Positions 25,953 through 37,987 are shown, numbered from the stretch's first letter. The stretch is 64,000 bases of DNA from Labyrinthula sp. Ha (GCA_015227615.1 JAALGZ010000025.1:124001-188000), one strand, 5' to 3'. The notes: generated by a model from the letters alone, not told the origin. Numbers and translations: made by a program.

Positions 25953-28900
25953 ATGGCTGTTGTTGCAATGAGATCGGAGAGTCATGGAAGCATGAAGTCA
26001 AAGCTAGCGGAAACCCATGGTAGACTGAATCAGTTCACGGCTTATAAACGAGTTTCAACTCTAGAAGAACTTATAGAAGCTTTGGAAGGTGGTTTTGCAA
26101 ATGTCGAGTAACAATCTCTTGCAGTTTTATCAATTTAGTGCAACAGGATGTTTGATTGGTGACGAGGGAGCTGCAGTAGTTAAGGATTCTCTGAAACAAG
26201 CAAAAAATCTCCGGTCCTTAGTGTATTCCCATCTTTTTGACGTAACGTTTGTAGGCTAGCTGAGAACGACATGTCTTCCAAAGGCATAGGTCATATCTGC
26301 ATTGGATTGAAATCAAGAAAAAGTTTAATACGATTAGAGTATATTCTGTATGTTTTTTTAAGTATAGCTTGAGCGACAATAACGTAGGGAGCACTGGTGC
26401 TGAATATCTAAAGCTATTCTTGGAGAATAACACAACACTTTCTAGTTTATATCTGGTTGGATCTCACGTTGGCGATTTTGGAGCTAGCAAATTGCTAAAG
26501 GCGCTGCATAAAAATAGATCCCTATACGTTTTGAAGTACTGTTTCCGTTTTTCTTATACTTCAGTATTAACCAATCCGAAGTTTTTAATCATCAGATTAC
26601 CAACCAAATTACATTGCTGCTGTTGCGAAATCAATCTTTTGTTAAAGAAGGATACGTGAAAGCTTTCACAGATAATGCCAAGGTACAGTGGCCTCATATT
26701 AAGCTGATGGTAGTTGGTGCTTCAGAAGCTGGAAGTACCTCTACAGTTCACTCGCTGCTGGGAAGACCGTTTCAAAAACAGCCGTCAGCAACCCAAGGAA
26801 TTTCTGTATACGACAATATAGCTGGTGCTCAAGGTGGAAGAGAATTTGTAGATGAAGTGAATGCTCTTCGAGGAAGAGGAAGATATTCGTTTGCACGCAC
26901 TGCTGCGTGCAGATACAGTATATCCAGAAGAGACCAGAACAGAATGAATCGGCGACAAAGCTCCTTATTCTTAGGTGCTAGGGGAACATCCAGTAGGAGA
27001 CGAAGGCGTAGAGGGTTCACTAAACTATTTGCTGATAGATCTAGATCAAATCTTGATTTTCCTTCTTTGTTAGAGGCTGATGACTTGGAACTTGCTCGTA
27101 ATAATAATCTAAGGGAGGCTTCCTTGTCTTCTGAAGAAAAGAAACGAGAGCTGGAAGAGATAGAAGAAAGTTTTAATATCGAAGATTTGATTCAAGCACA
27201 GAGTAATCGAGAAAAGGTGTCATATTCCCTATATGATTACGCAGGGGCCAAGGTTTTTTATACCACTCATCAGCTATTCTTGACACCAAATGGGGTTTTT
27301 GTTGTAGTCTTTAACATGAAAGCGCTCTACAATCGAATAGCAACTCTGAAAAAAATAGGTAAAGCACTTCGAGTTATTAAGTTTTGGTTACAGTCTATCT
27401 CCATGCAAGCCAAGGATGCTCCAATCCTTCTAGTTGGAACCCACGTTGATGCGTTGTCTTTTAATATATACAGAAAACAACAGCGAGAACGGTAGCATTA
27501 TTGTTGTATTTAATCTTTAGTGAAAATGGGAGAGGTTCACGTACGAAAAAACCTGAGCGGATTTTCCTCGTGATGAGAAGGCTCCTGGAAGATTTAAGTG
27601 GCCTATTATCAAAGAGATTGGAGTTGACCAAGAAATTTCCACAAGTGAAGCTGAATAAAAAGTTTGATATCTGTTTCTTTCCTGTTAGTAATCAAACAGG
27701 TAGCGGGATTTCAGACCTTAGAAGGGCCATCCTACTCCACTCGAAAAGACTTCCTTGCTTTTCTGATGAAATACCTATACGCTGGTTACGTTGCTTGGAC
27801 AAAATTTTTAATGATGCCATGTTATCGAAAGATCTTGCGAAAAGTGCAATAATTTCCTTGACCGATGTACAAGCTGTTGCCAAGGAGTTCAGGGTGACTA
27901 GGTTAGATGAAGTTGAACAAATGCTCAAGAGATTTCACGATGCTGGCATGCTTTTGTTTTTCACTCAAAATGAAAAAGTGAAACAAGAAGTTGTACTCAA
28001 ACCGGGCTGGCTTATAAATAATCTTAGTAAAATTTTGGTCCAAAACTACTACAAGAATGTAGTTGACGGAGATGTTAAGGCTCTTGCCAAAGAAACTAGC
28101 AAGTTAGAACGAAAATACTTAAGAATAGAACTCCAAATTTTGCAAGCTACTGGAGTTGCTACTGTTGAAGTGCTTGAAAGACTATGGTTTAATGGCGCAA
28201 AGAAGCCACAAACCAAATCAGAAGCAGACGCAAGAGAAACTGTTCTTGACTTTATGATCAATCTCATGCAGAGTTTGCTATTATTAAGCGAGTTTCCAGC
28301 GGAGCTTTATACTGTTTATAAAAGGAAAGCTGTGTCAGGCACTGTGAAGGAGCGATCAATTGGTGTAGCTAGTGAAGCTCGTGGCTGTTACCTAATCCCT
28401 AGTCTTTTAACAAGACAAAATATTATGCCGGAGGCAGAGCATTATTTTGCAAGACAAGTTGCGCAAAGCATGAGTTCAAATGATAAAAGGACTAGATCAG
28501 GTTATACGACAAGATATTCTGGTTCTGTACTAGCAGCGGAGCAGGATTGCAGCATTCTCTTTGACTTCACGAAAAGTTTTTTACCAATTGGTGTTTTTGA
28601 AAGATTTCTTTGCTTAGTTTTGAATTGTGCCAAAGCGTTAGTATCACCAAAATATTTTCAATTCTATAGAAATGGACCAGGAATAGAAGAGTATTTTCTC
28701 ACCTTCGCCCCATACATGAATATAAAAATAGAGCAACGCCTTTTCAAAATACGAATTAGAGTTGAAATGAAAAGGGACGATACTGAGAATAGTAATCTTT
28801 CACGTTTTTCTATTGATGACACCATTGTACCCAAGTTTCGTTATGGCTTAAATCTACTGCATAGTATTCTCAGAAGAATTAACGATGATCTAATGCTCGG

Positions 28901-29075
28901 TGGGTTAAAATGGGAAACAAAAGTATCTGTGTCTGGTCAATGGGATGGTAAATTAGTTTCCCTGGACAGGTTCAACAGAAAGTTTCCTGAAAAAAGTGTT
29001 CTTCAGCGTAAACTAAACAAGGCTTCTAGGGTTTCTCTAAGTAGTTTTGCCCTGGAAGACTTCTTGGATGAATAA
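25953..29075 (+). CDS. Roco-family protein (LRR-Roc-COR), degenerate P-loop
   Basis: Exons: 25953-26107, 26139-26222, 26255-26338, 26368-26535, 26565-27491, 27521-29075. The five introns are 31, 32, 29, 29 and 29 nt, GT..AG, all phase 2; 990 residues. The ATG at 25953 follows an in-frame TGA. LRRs of RI type span about 50-200 (LRSLVLAENDMSS, LIRLDLSDNNVG, LSSLYLVGSHVG), and the internal LRR exons are 84, 84 and 168 nt, i.e. one, one and two 28-residue repeats. The Roc domain starts at KLMVVGASEAGSTSTVHSLL (about 210): the P-loop lysine is replaced by Ser. An Arg/Ser-rich and then acidic stretch of about 150 residues precedes the switch II-like YDYAGAKVFY. The G4 motif GTHVD is intact at about 455-459. 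COR follows (FHDAGMLLFF, KPGWLINNLSKIL). No kinase domain is present. Probably a scaffold or weak nucleotide binder; that is inference. Confidence 0.88.
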
Positions 29076-29275
29076 TTTTGTTTGGAAAAAATATTTATTG
29101 TAGATTTAGTATGCTTATATTACTAGGGAACTTAAACATATTGTTAGATAGTTGTATTTGTGCTATAAGATTTGTTCTTAGTGTTCATAGGTTGTGATGT
29201 ATTTATAGTTATTAAGATAGACGTTAAAATCATTCAGAGCAAGAAAAACACGCTGCGTAAAACAATAGACTTAAT

Positions 29276-29830
29276 ATGCCCAAGGATACTGCTTTACATA
29301 AAGCTGCTCATCAAGGGGAAACATCTACAGTAGAGGAACTTATTAAATCAGGTGAAATTGATGTAAATGCAAAAGGTGCACAGGATCGAACAGCATTACA
29401 TCGCGCATGTGGAGGAAATCATATTGAATGTATAGACTTACTCATATCGCTAGGAGCAAACAAAGATCAAGCTGATAAAGCAGGTCGAACACCTCTTCAT
29501 TGGGCTGCAATTGGGGGTCATATAGAAGCTGTTCAGTCTTTGCTTAAACTCAATGTAAAACTAAATGGAAAAACGTCATCCGGTCAGACTCCTCTGCATT
29601 CTGCAGTAGATGGAGATAAAATAGAGATTGTAAAACTGTTGATTGGGTACAATGAAAAAATAGTTGCAGGAGAAGTGCAAAATGAAGAGCTTGATTTTAA
29701 TAATGCAGATTCTTCAGGTAAAACGGCAGAAGCTTTAGCAAAAGAGAAAAAAGCAAAAGAAACTGCGAAGATGATACATTACCGAAAAGTAGATGTTTCA
29801 AAGGAGGGCGGGGCATGTGGTATTAGTTAA
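29276..29830 (+). CDS. ankyrin-repeat protein with a possible C-terminal CaaX box
   Basis: 184 residues, single exon, ATG start. About four ankyrin repeats are clear: DTALHKAAHQGETSTVEELI, RTALHRACGGNHIECIDLLI, RTPLHWAAIGGHIEAVQSLL and QTPLHSAVDGDKIEIVKLLI, each with the TPLH-type turn and paired helices. A degenerate fifth (GKTAEALAKEKKAKETAKMI) follows. Ankyrin repeats bind proteins; size and layout recall small gankyrin-like proteins, but no orthology is claimed. The protein ends in ACGIS, so the last four residues CGIS fit a CaaX signal with Ser at X, the type usually farnesylated. It lies 200 nt downstream of the Roco gene on the same strand, with its own intergenic gap. Confidence 0.9.
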   Translation: MPKDTALHKAAHQGETSTVEELIKSGEIDVNAKGAQDRTALHRACGGNHIECIDLLISLGANKDQADKAGRTPLHWAAIGGHIEAVQSLLKLNVKLNGKTSSGQTPLHSAVDGDKIEIVKLLIGYNEKIVAGEVQNEELDFNNADSSGKTAEALAKEKKAKETAKMIHYRKVDVSKEGGACGIS

Positions 29831-30741
29831 TCTACAGGCATTCACTTTTTCTAGGTAACTGCGGCATAATGTAACCCATTAGAGCAAGTTTATGAGCTTT
29901 AAAGATGAACAGCGAGTACTGCAGATGATTTCCTGATTTTATTTTTCTCTTTGACTTAAATGAATAAACTTGTGTTACTCTTAATTACCCCCTACGCCTG
30001 GTTGAACCAAATGTGACTTTGTCATGAGTTTATTTTGAGGCACGTGTACTAGTTTTTTTGACTTCCGCATTTCTAATGCGAACCTTTAGATAATTTATTC
30101 TTCAAGTTTATGTGTTATAACCTCTTATAGTGTATGGTGATTCGATATTAATTTTGGGATTAACTTGGGATCAATAAAAGTCACTAATATGTTTAAGAAA
30201 TTGTTATATTAAGAATATATGGCTCTGAGGATGACTTAACTAACCAAAAAACATATTGCATCTCCAAACGAAGTCCCTCGCACCTTTTTTTTTCCTTTTG
30301 CCCATTGGGTAATCGTTGCTCTTGACTTGTCTCATCCAACTTGCAGCGAGGACAATATGAATTTATTAAGTTGTCATAATTTATTTAATTATTTGTAAAA
30401 TTATTCCTTATAGAACTTTCGCGTTGCTTCTCACATTTTCCACGTCAAACGCCATGAATAGAATTTAAGGTGCGTCGTTCTATTTATAAAGGCAAACAAT
30501 CTACGAACCCAGGTTTTAAATTCATAGTGAACCAGAATAAATTTCTCTCAAAAATGGCTCCTATATAACTTTTTCTTCACTTTATATATGTATAAACTGT
30601 TCCAACGCCCAATACAACTCAAGTTTATGTACACCTTGTAATACAGTCAAAGTAAAATGAAACATTGCCCAAAATCTATTGCATTCTGCACAAAATATTT
30701 GAGCAACAAAGTTCCCAAAATATAAGAGAAAAGAAAGTAGA
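29831..30741. other. intergenic region
   Basis: About 0.9 kb between the ankyrin gene and the next plus-strand gene. No coding or RNA feature is supported. Confidence 0.5.
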
Positions 30742-31326
30742 ATGAGCTTGGAAGACGTTTTGAACCTTATAGACACGAAATGTGCCCAACTATGCTCTGA
30801 TTTTGATACCCTCGAAGCTGAAAGAAAACAATATGTGGATAACATGGATTACGGAGCTATTCATGAGTCAACTGGGCTGTATGTGACGAAATCAACTCCA
30901 GGCTTTTTCCCCAGTAGAAACATCCCTGCCTACAAACTTTGTTCTCTGTTTTCAAAACTAACAGAATTATTCTCGTTGGTAGATGCAAAGAAAAATTCAA
31001 AATCCCTAGTTCAAGAAATATCAAAAACGTATTGGGAAGCTTTTCATCAAGGATTTGACAACTCAAAGCAGAAGAAAGTTAAGAAAGCAGAGTTCAAGGA
31101 ACTTAGAAAAGATGTATCAAATGAAGATTTCAATAATATTCTTGCAGATGTTGCTGAAGCTGCACAACAAGCACATGGAATGACTGAATCAAAAGCTGGA
31201 CAACAAATATTTTTCTGTATTTACTTTCTAGCTGTAATCTGCTCTGACGACTATGGGGGAGATGATCATATGCAGCAAGGGCTGAAGTTCATCAGCACTG
31301 CCATCTCTGTGAAGTTTTACATTTAA
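30742..31326 (+). CDS. conserved-looking soluble protein, unrecognised
   Basis: 194 residues, ATG start, single exon. I do not recognise the family. The sequence looks coding: mixed charge, amphipathic helices (MSLEDVLNLIDTKCAQLCSD; FKELRKDVSNEDFNNILADV), a Gly/Pro-containing loop with GFFPSRNIPAYKL, and a C-terminal helical half with SKAGQQIFFCIYFLAVIC that is more hydrophobic but too broken by charge to call a membrane helix firmly. No signal peptide. Its stop codon overlaps that of the convergent gene at 31323-31724 by 4 nt, so the two transcripts must be antisense at their 3' ends. Confidence 0.7.
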   Translation: MSLEDVLNLIDTKCAQLCSDFDTLEAERKQYVDNMDYGAIHESTGLYVTKSTPGFFPSRNIPAYKLCSLFSKLTELFSLVDAKKNSKSLVQEISKTYWEAFHQGFDNSKQKKVKKAEFKELRKDVSNEDFNNILADVAEAAQQAHGMTESKAGQQIFFCIYFLAVICSDDYGGDDHMQQGLKFISTAISVKFYI

Positions 31327-31724
31327 ATCTTAGTTTCTTCATCCAGATATTCTTCTGTTCCATTTACCTTGGGAACTTTAGGAACAACTTTTGGAGTTAA
31401 TTTAAAAGTGACTTCTTCAAAATGTTCTTCAAGTGCTTCTCTATCTTCTGGAAATTTAACAATACTTTCATCATTATATAAAATTTGTACAAACTCTTCT
31501 CCTGAATCATCTTCTAAACGAAGGTAAATTAAATCTATTGATTTAAGGATGTTGTCCCAGGAGATGAAGCAGCGAACAAACTGGGCGGCTTGAGAAGGAG
31601 AAAGAAAAAAATTATTTAGGATTGGGTTAAGATATCTAAACCTATCGCCATCTCCACTAGCTTTCTTAAGTCTTCCTAAATCTGTTTCAAACTGTTCTTC
31701 AGTATATGCTCTTTGTGATTCCAT
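31323..31724 (-). CDS. DUF4476-like small protein
   Basis: 133 residues, ATG start at 31724, single exon. The pattern ILNNFFLSPSQAAQFVRCF, then ISWDNILKSIDLIYLRLED, then FVQIL fits the DUF4476 layout: a helix ending near a QxxxFxxxF segment, a helix leading to a K/S-xDLIYxRxxD element, and a final short helix. DUF4476 has no assigned molecular role. The acidic tail (LEEHFEEVTFKL, then the repeated VPKVPKV, then YLDEETKI) is extra. It converges on and overlaps the preceding gene by 4 nt (TTAA shared by both TAA stops). Confidence 0.6.
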   Translation of the reverse strand: MESQRAYTEEQFETDLGRLKKASGDGDRFRYLNPILNNFFLSPSQAAQFVRCFISWDNILKSIDLIYLRLEDDSGEEFVQILYNDESIVKFPEDREALEEHFEEVTFKLTPKVVPKVPKVNGTEEYLDEETKI

Positions 31725-34571
31725 ATTGGTGAATTATTTCTATGATCATTTAACTATATTCTTCCATGACATAAGGTTTCAGTAGGGATACAGTAGGAAA
31801 GGTCTATTGTGAGAGAGCTTAATAAGTACTTCTTGTTGCTACTGACGTGGCAGGCAGATAATTCAGCAGTTTGCATTGAACACAGATACTTAACTAAAGT
31901 AACAAAAGAAAAGAAAAAGAATAAGATATAGTTGGATAGTTAATAAACCCAGATTTATTCATTGAACCACACTTTATATCTAAAAGAAATTCAAAGAAGA
32001 CTAGTTTGAACCTTTGCGAAGCATTGGTGACCCTAAGGGAATGTATTAAAATATTATGTTTAGATATATAAATATAATTAATTGGGGTAAATAATCTTTA
32101 TTCAACCTGATATTAAGTACTTAAGGATCTGATTCTTAAAATATAATCCAATATTCATGCAGCGAGTTGTTATCCTTTAGTAACTACAGTAGCAAGTCGT
32201 CTTACACAATGTTGAACATCAACGCTGAATAGCTCCAAATTTCAGGACCTAATTTATTACTAAGTTAGTTAAGACGTTTTAAAACCAATCCCAACTTTGT
32301 ATTTTTTTCCATTTTATTTTACACTGCGTATTTGTTTTACTCTCATAGTACGCTATATATGTAATGACTCAAGTTATATGTTGAAACTTACTGGCACCAA
32401 AGTCCCTCTATTGGTTTTACCTTTCGTTCGTGTTTCTATCTATTCGAAGAAGAAAATATTATTAGTACATTTAATCGAAACAGACTTTTAAGATTTTACG
32501 ATACCCAATTATATATGAACTTAAAGGCCTAAAGAAAACCCAAGAGTCAACATGTAACCGAGAAGTATTTTATAATTGAGTTGCAAATTATTCGATCCTA
32601 GTAAATTGAATGGGAGAAGGCTGTGAACATATTTTAACAATTGATAAAAGCTCTGGCATATGCTACACTATACAGCTGCTGTTTCAAACAATAAATTTGA
32701 AGTTTTGGACTTCGAAAACAAAATTTTTAAAGATAGAGGAGGAAGCAGAATCGCCCTTACATTCTAGGTTGCTGATTAAAGGTTCAATAATTAGACTGTT
32801 CAACATCAAAATCTTGCTTCTTCAATATCTTAGAAGCTATGAAAATACGTTTATGCCAAGCAACATTACAGGAAATAGAAAGTGTGTTTGGATGACAGTC
32901 AATCTCATGAGCCATGACAGTTTTCCAAACTCTGTGATTAAGTAGTAGTTTCAGCCTTCATTCCAAAGGGAGATGAAACCAGTCCAAGTATATAATTGAA
33001 AGGTATTGATCTCTTTTATCGCCATCGCTAGGTTCAAATCATACTTTCTTATTTTCATTGTGAATCAGTATAAATCTCAGCCTCAAGTGCATATTCAAAA
33101 CCATTCAATGTCAATTCGAGAAAATCGAATCTTCACAGTTAATGACGTTTTATGAATAGTTGGAACTTCATAAATACCGACAAATCAAGAAAAGTTCTTC
33201 TGGGTCGCGCTAAGTGGGCTCTATTTAAGATAGCTTAAAAATCTTAAAGGCCCATAAGAAGCGCTAAGATAAGTACACTAAATTCTGATTATCTAGAATA
33301 CTGCGTTAAAGCCCCTTTATTACACAGCATAAAGAAGCAACCTTTGGCACCATAGGCTAACGGATGTATTTTTAATTCAAAAATTATCTTGTGTATTTTG
33401 AAATTACTTTGGATTCATCAAATTGAAAAATAGTTAGGAAGGACTAGCTTGCGCATTCTAGACTAATATGAAGGGAAATAATCCTGTCTATTTAATTAGT
33501 GTTAGATATACATATATTTAGTCTGTTATGCGAAAGACAGTTAATTTATTGAACGTTCAAATCATAAGGTTTAGTACAAGTGGTGCAATAAGTATTTTTA
33601 AATTACTTCTAGCTTGGTAATGTCACGATAAATGGACAGCCAGAGAGCGCTCAATATTTTAATATCTGGTTACATACTCAATAGAACATATTGAGTATGA
33701 TTATAGCTTAGATTACTAAGTATCGTTGTAGTTAGGAAAGTGATACGTTTATTGTCATACTTTCTACTTCATATTGACCCTCATACTCTTCTCGTAAAAA
33801 ATAAAGGCAACAATAGCAGAAATTTTCACTTGAAGAACAAAACCAAGGAAATACGATACTGGTATTATTTTGGAGCAGATAGTCCTCATTTTAGATATTA
33901 TTTGATGATAAAGTTTTGATTCAAGACGTTTGAAATGGAAATCCAGCATTGCAACATTCATTTGTTTTTGAGTACTGAAAGTCTTATATAGTTTTATTTG
34001 GTCATCCATTACTATCTAATTAGAATGGATTGTATATGACTCGAATTATGGAAACCTTTATACTAGTTCCAAAGGATTTTTTTTAATATTGACGAGACAC
34101 TTTTCTGGGAATTTTCTACCTACTTATTATTAATTTGAGAGTGGGAAAAAGTACTGGTGTTATCCTTTAATCTTTTATATTTTTACTGTACCTACGAGAA
34201 CATTTTCATTCTCTACTTCCAGACATGAAACTACTTGGTGATGTACTTTTACAAACTTTATGTTTTGATTGAATATAAACTTAGACTTCTGAATAACTGA
34301 ATGTTTTTATTAGCCTCCTTACATCACTAAAACATTCATGGAATGTCGCCGCTAGCTACAGTCGGTATAATTTATTTCTTAGCTTATACGTACCATTTAA
34401 AAAGTTAATAACAAAACATTAGAGGTATTACTACTTTGATGGATTAAAGGTTCTTAATAAACTCCCTATTACAAAGTTTCTTAGCGTGACATCAATTCAA
34501 CTTACTGTATGATATGATAGACAGTTTAGCAATAAAACGTAAGATGACCTTGGGGGATTTTTATAGTTTAT

Positions 34572-34593
34572 TATATATATATATATATATATA
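34572..34593. repeat. (TA)11 microsatellite
   Basis: Uninterrupted TA dinucleotides, directly visible. Confidence 0.9.
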
Positions 34594-34813
34594 AATTATT
34601 GGGTAATCTAGTAAGTTGGAGCACCTGAGGATGTAACTTTATTGGAGGCTGCTACTTCAGGGGCAACATTACTCTGCATGATCTGACTCCATAAGAATTG
34701 ACCGAAAATAGGAAGAAGTGGTGTTTACTTTGAAATTATAGGGCAGAGACATAAAGACCATTCAAGATAATATTTTTTCTGTGTAAATAAAGCAGCAACC
34801 GGTAATATCCATC

Positions 34814-34826
34814 GGGGGGGGGGGGG
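34814..34826. repeat. G13 homopolymer
   Basis: Thirteen consecutive G in otherwise AT-rich DNA; length may be subject to sequencing error. Confidence 0.85.
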
Positions 34827-37800
34827 TAAACATATTTTCAACAATTGAGTGAGATATTTTGGTTATTTTTTAAATTAAGAAACATAGAAAGAAACGAGTT
34901 GCAAATTTGGTATCGTTGGATTCTTAAATGGTCATAATTAAGTTGAAATAGGTCTAGCAAATAATTCTAGATGATATAGAGAACAATAAATATATAAAAC
35001 CATAGAACTTTAACTCAAACTTTGTGGAAAAACGGTAAGTCTGCGGTATTGGTATTACGCTATTATTAACATACGGATATTGCAAAAATGAAAACTGTTT
35101 TTTATCTCATACAAATCATTCGAGAAGAGATAATCAAAAACCAGAGGGTATAGAGAAATTTTATAAAGATGAGAGAGAATAATGCTAGGACTAGAATGAA
35201 GCAAGCAATAGCTTACGACTGAAAGAATCATGAGTATGTCGCTGCTAGATTCTAGAACAGAATACCGAGGGAGAATTATGTTGTCCTGTATAACTTGGTA
35301 TTAATTTTTCCCTATTTAAAAGCCCACTAAAAAGTTTTTTGGGCTATATTGTTGTAGAATTGAAATTGTATATAAGGTTGAATATAGGGAACATAGGAAT
35401 ATTGTGTACATTTTTTAGTTTTATTTTTCTCGGTGTAGGATATATGGACTACAATCTTTGAACAATTTGTACAGCAGTATTTAATTAAATGTAGAAATAT
35501 ATTTTAGAATAATAACTTAGAGTGAGATTAACTTATTATTTTGCGGAAACGAATTTCAGATTGATACAAGAAGAATCGTATCTGCACTCTCTAGGGAGGT
35601 TGTGGAAGTCATGAATCCAAATAGCACCACTAACTGTTACAGTAAACAATTTTTTTGAATAATTCCTCGTCGTATTATAAACTAGCATATTTGGAACATG
35701 CTTTTAAATTAAACTTTTATTTTTTCGTGGAGCAACCATTTTGAATCCGTTATATCCCAAGCGGGGTTCGTTCGCTCTTATCATTACATAAGAAGACTAG
35801 TAACGATGCCAACCCACTGTTACCCCTTCAAAAGGGAATTCCATAGACGAGAGTTTAACTTCAGTATTTCCAATATAAGGAACTAAGGCAACTAGAAAAC
35901 AAATAACATCATATGGATTCCATAAAGAAGGAAGGATATGTCTTTAGTTACTCATGTGGTAGGAGCAGATAAAGAAGTTAGACCTCGTATTTTAGCTTAG
36001 TACACAGCTTAGTTATAGAATATAACGTTCATTAAGAGCGTCTATAATAGGAATGATACCAGGTTGAAACCCTCCAGATCCAATAAATTTTATTTGTTTG
36101 CAAGGAGGAAGTCTGGATCATACCATACTCTAAGCTTAGCTACATGGACCTATATTCCCCGCAAAGATGCTTGTTTTCTTGCTGATGAACGCTTAAGTTA
36201 ATTGCCCCTATTCGGGGATTTAATTATTATCTATTCCTAAATACATGTCCCATCCTCTGGAATTCGGTAAGTTTTAAGGCAAAACCAAACCACCTACACG
36301 CGTTTAAGAGATATAGCTTCATTTCTCTGCTGATACTAGCAGACTGAAATCTACAGCTCACAATACATGTAAACTTTTGTTTTGTTTTGCTCCCAGAAAT
36401 AAGCCCAACATGTTTTTTACACTCACCCTGGAAAACTACGAAATAAGAGCAATCAGAATAAAAATAGGTGCCACCAGTAAGCATGAAAAAAACATTCGAT
36501 GTGCTGTATAGTATTACCCCAGTAAAATAGGACTTTTCAGTTTGTTCAATACTCAATCAAAACTTCTTGTTCATATTACCTCAGCTGATCAATTATTTCC
36601 AATATAAGGGTGTTGATATATGTAGAAATACGTACCTACATTCTGAGAAAGAAAATACCTTTCCAAACTTTGTTTGTCTCATCGGAGCTTCTTTGTTTGT
36701 TACCATTCATAGATTTTCTTTTCCTCCTATTCTATTAGAGAATTTCTGAGCTTAAACGTGTATAAAGTTTTAAGCCGAAACATTTTCACGTTGTTTTCTC
36801 TATATAACTTTGAATTATTAAAAGAGAATGTATTTTAAAGAGTCGTTACTGCATGTCTTAAAAGTTAATCCAAACGACACTAAAACATATGTTATAGCAG
36901 CTAACTCTCCTCCTAAGTGATGATTTTAAATTATTCAACAAGCCCATCCAATCTCATATTTAGCTCTATATGCTCTTGAAATTAACTAAAAGCTGAAAAT
37001 AGATATAAAAGGAATAAATTAATTTCTCTATATGTTATATACTCATTTCCATCAGTCTATAGCTTTGTAAGAATGACCAACAAGAACGGTTTTTTCTGAG
37101 GTATATAGCAGAAGAAGTAGTCATTTCGTATGTTCTCCTATTTGGTATAACTTCAATTTCAATTTCATTAACAGTTAATTGTGTATGTTAAGTGCTATAA
37201 TAATATACTAATAGTAGGCCAAGACTAGATTGTTGTCCTTGTAAAATATAAATGGCAAAAGGATTCCATTAAAGTCTTGGAAAACATGTTCAATCAAAGC
37301 TTATAATCAAGTTTGGAGACACTTGTGTTTCCTTTTATTCCAACGGTGCTGTGACAGTATGTTTCGTTGACAACATTCGAAGAAGGTACTTGTTTTCTTC
37401 CACTATTAAGAAACAACAGGAAATTGAAGCCTTTATTTAAAACGGAGCTGCTATTCAGAGAGTTATTTGCACACGTCTAACAAAGAAATATTATGGCATT
37501 TTAAAGTACAAGGGACCTCAGTAGAGCATCGTTACTGTACTGCTTTATTGTTTCTTCATTGTAATTTTTCATGTTGGATCGGTTCAGCACAGGCGGCTGT
37601 GATTGTTTACCCGGGTTTTCCTCACTCTTTTTCCAATATCATTCTCATTTTCCCCCAAATACCTAATACATGTCCAGGTACTTTCTTCTTAGCCCTCAAT
37701 CTCTGTAGAGCTATTTCTTCTTATTTCTTAGAGTAGATTCCGGAAGCGATTAGAAAATATGTGTACATGGTAATGCAATATTGAGATTACTAACAATTTT

Positions 37801-37987
37801 TAAAGCTAGCACAGAAAAAGAACTGAACCTGAAAAGAAGATAAAGTAACAATAAGCTAAGAAACATATTAAAGTTTTCCTCGAATAAAGAATAAATATTG
37901 AAATCAATGTATCTTATTAATAGATTTAAGAAAAAGGAAGAATATAAAACCCCACAGGAAAAAAATAGAAAATCTATTTATTTCTCT

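Larger units (their letters stand above)
31725..37906. other. gene-free AT-rich region of about 6 kb
   Basis: No supported gene. Frames at 32610-32945 (plus), 36227-36556 (minus) and 37467-37736 (plus, non-ATG start) lack any recognisable feature. Contains a TA run at 34572-34593 and a run of 13 G at 34814-34826. Confidence 0.5.

Noticed and set aside
27445-27473. A 29-nt GT..AG stretch in the right Roco gene that has the size of a typical intron here.
   Set aside because: It encodes part of the conserved GTHVD motif, and removing it in phase 0 shifts the frame into a stop; kept as coding.
32610-32945. 111-codon plus-strand frame.
   Set aside because: No motif, no neighbour support, amino-acid usage as expected from random AT-rich sequence.
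33025-33045. GGTTCAAATC, resembling a tRNA B box.
   Set aside because: No matching A box, acceptor stem or cloverleaf could be formed around it.
36227-36556. 109-codon minus-strand frame.
   Set aside because: No recognisable domain; length is within chance in 6 kb of empty sequence.
37467-37736. 89-codon plus-strand frame with a hydrophobic character.
   Set aside because: It starts at TTG, has no family features, and a better-supported start for the downstream host gene is at 37907.
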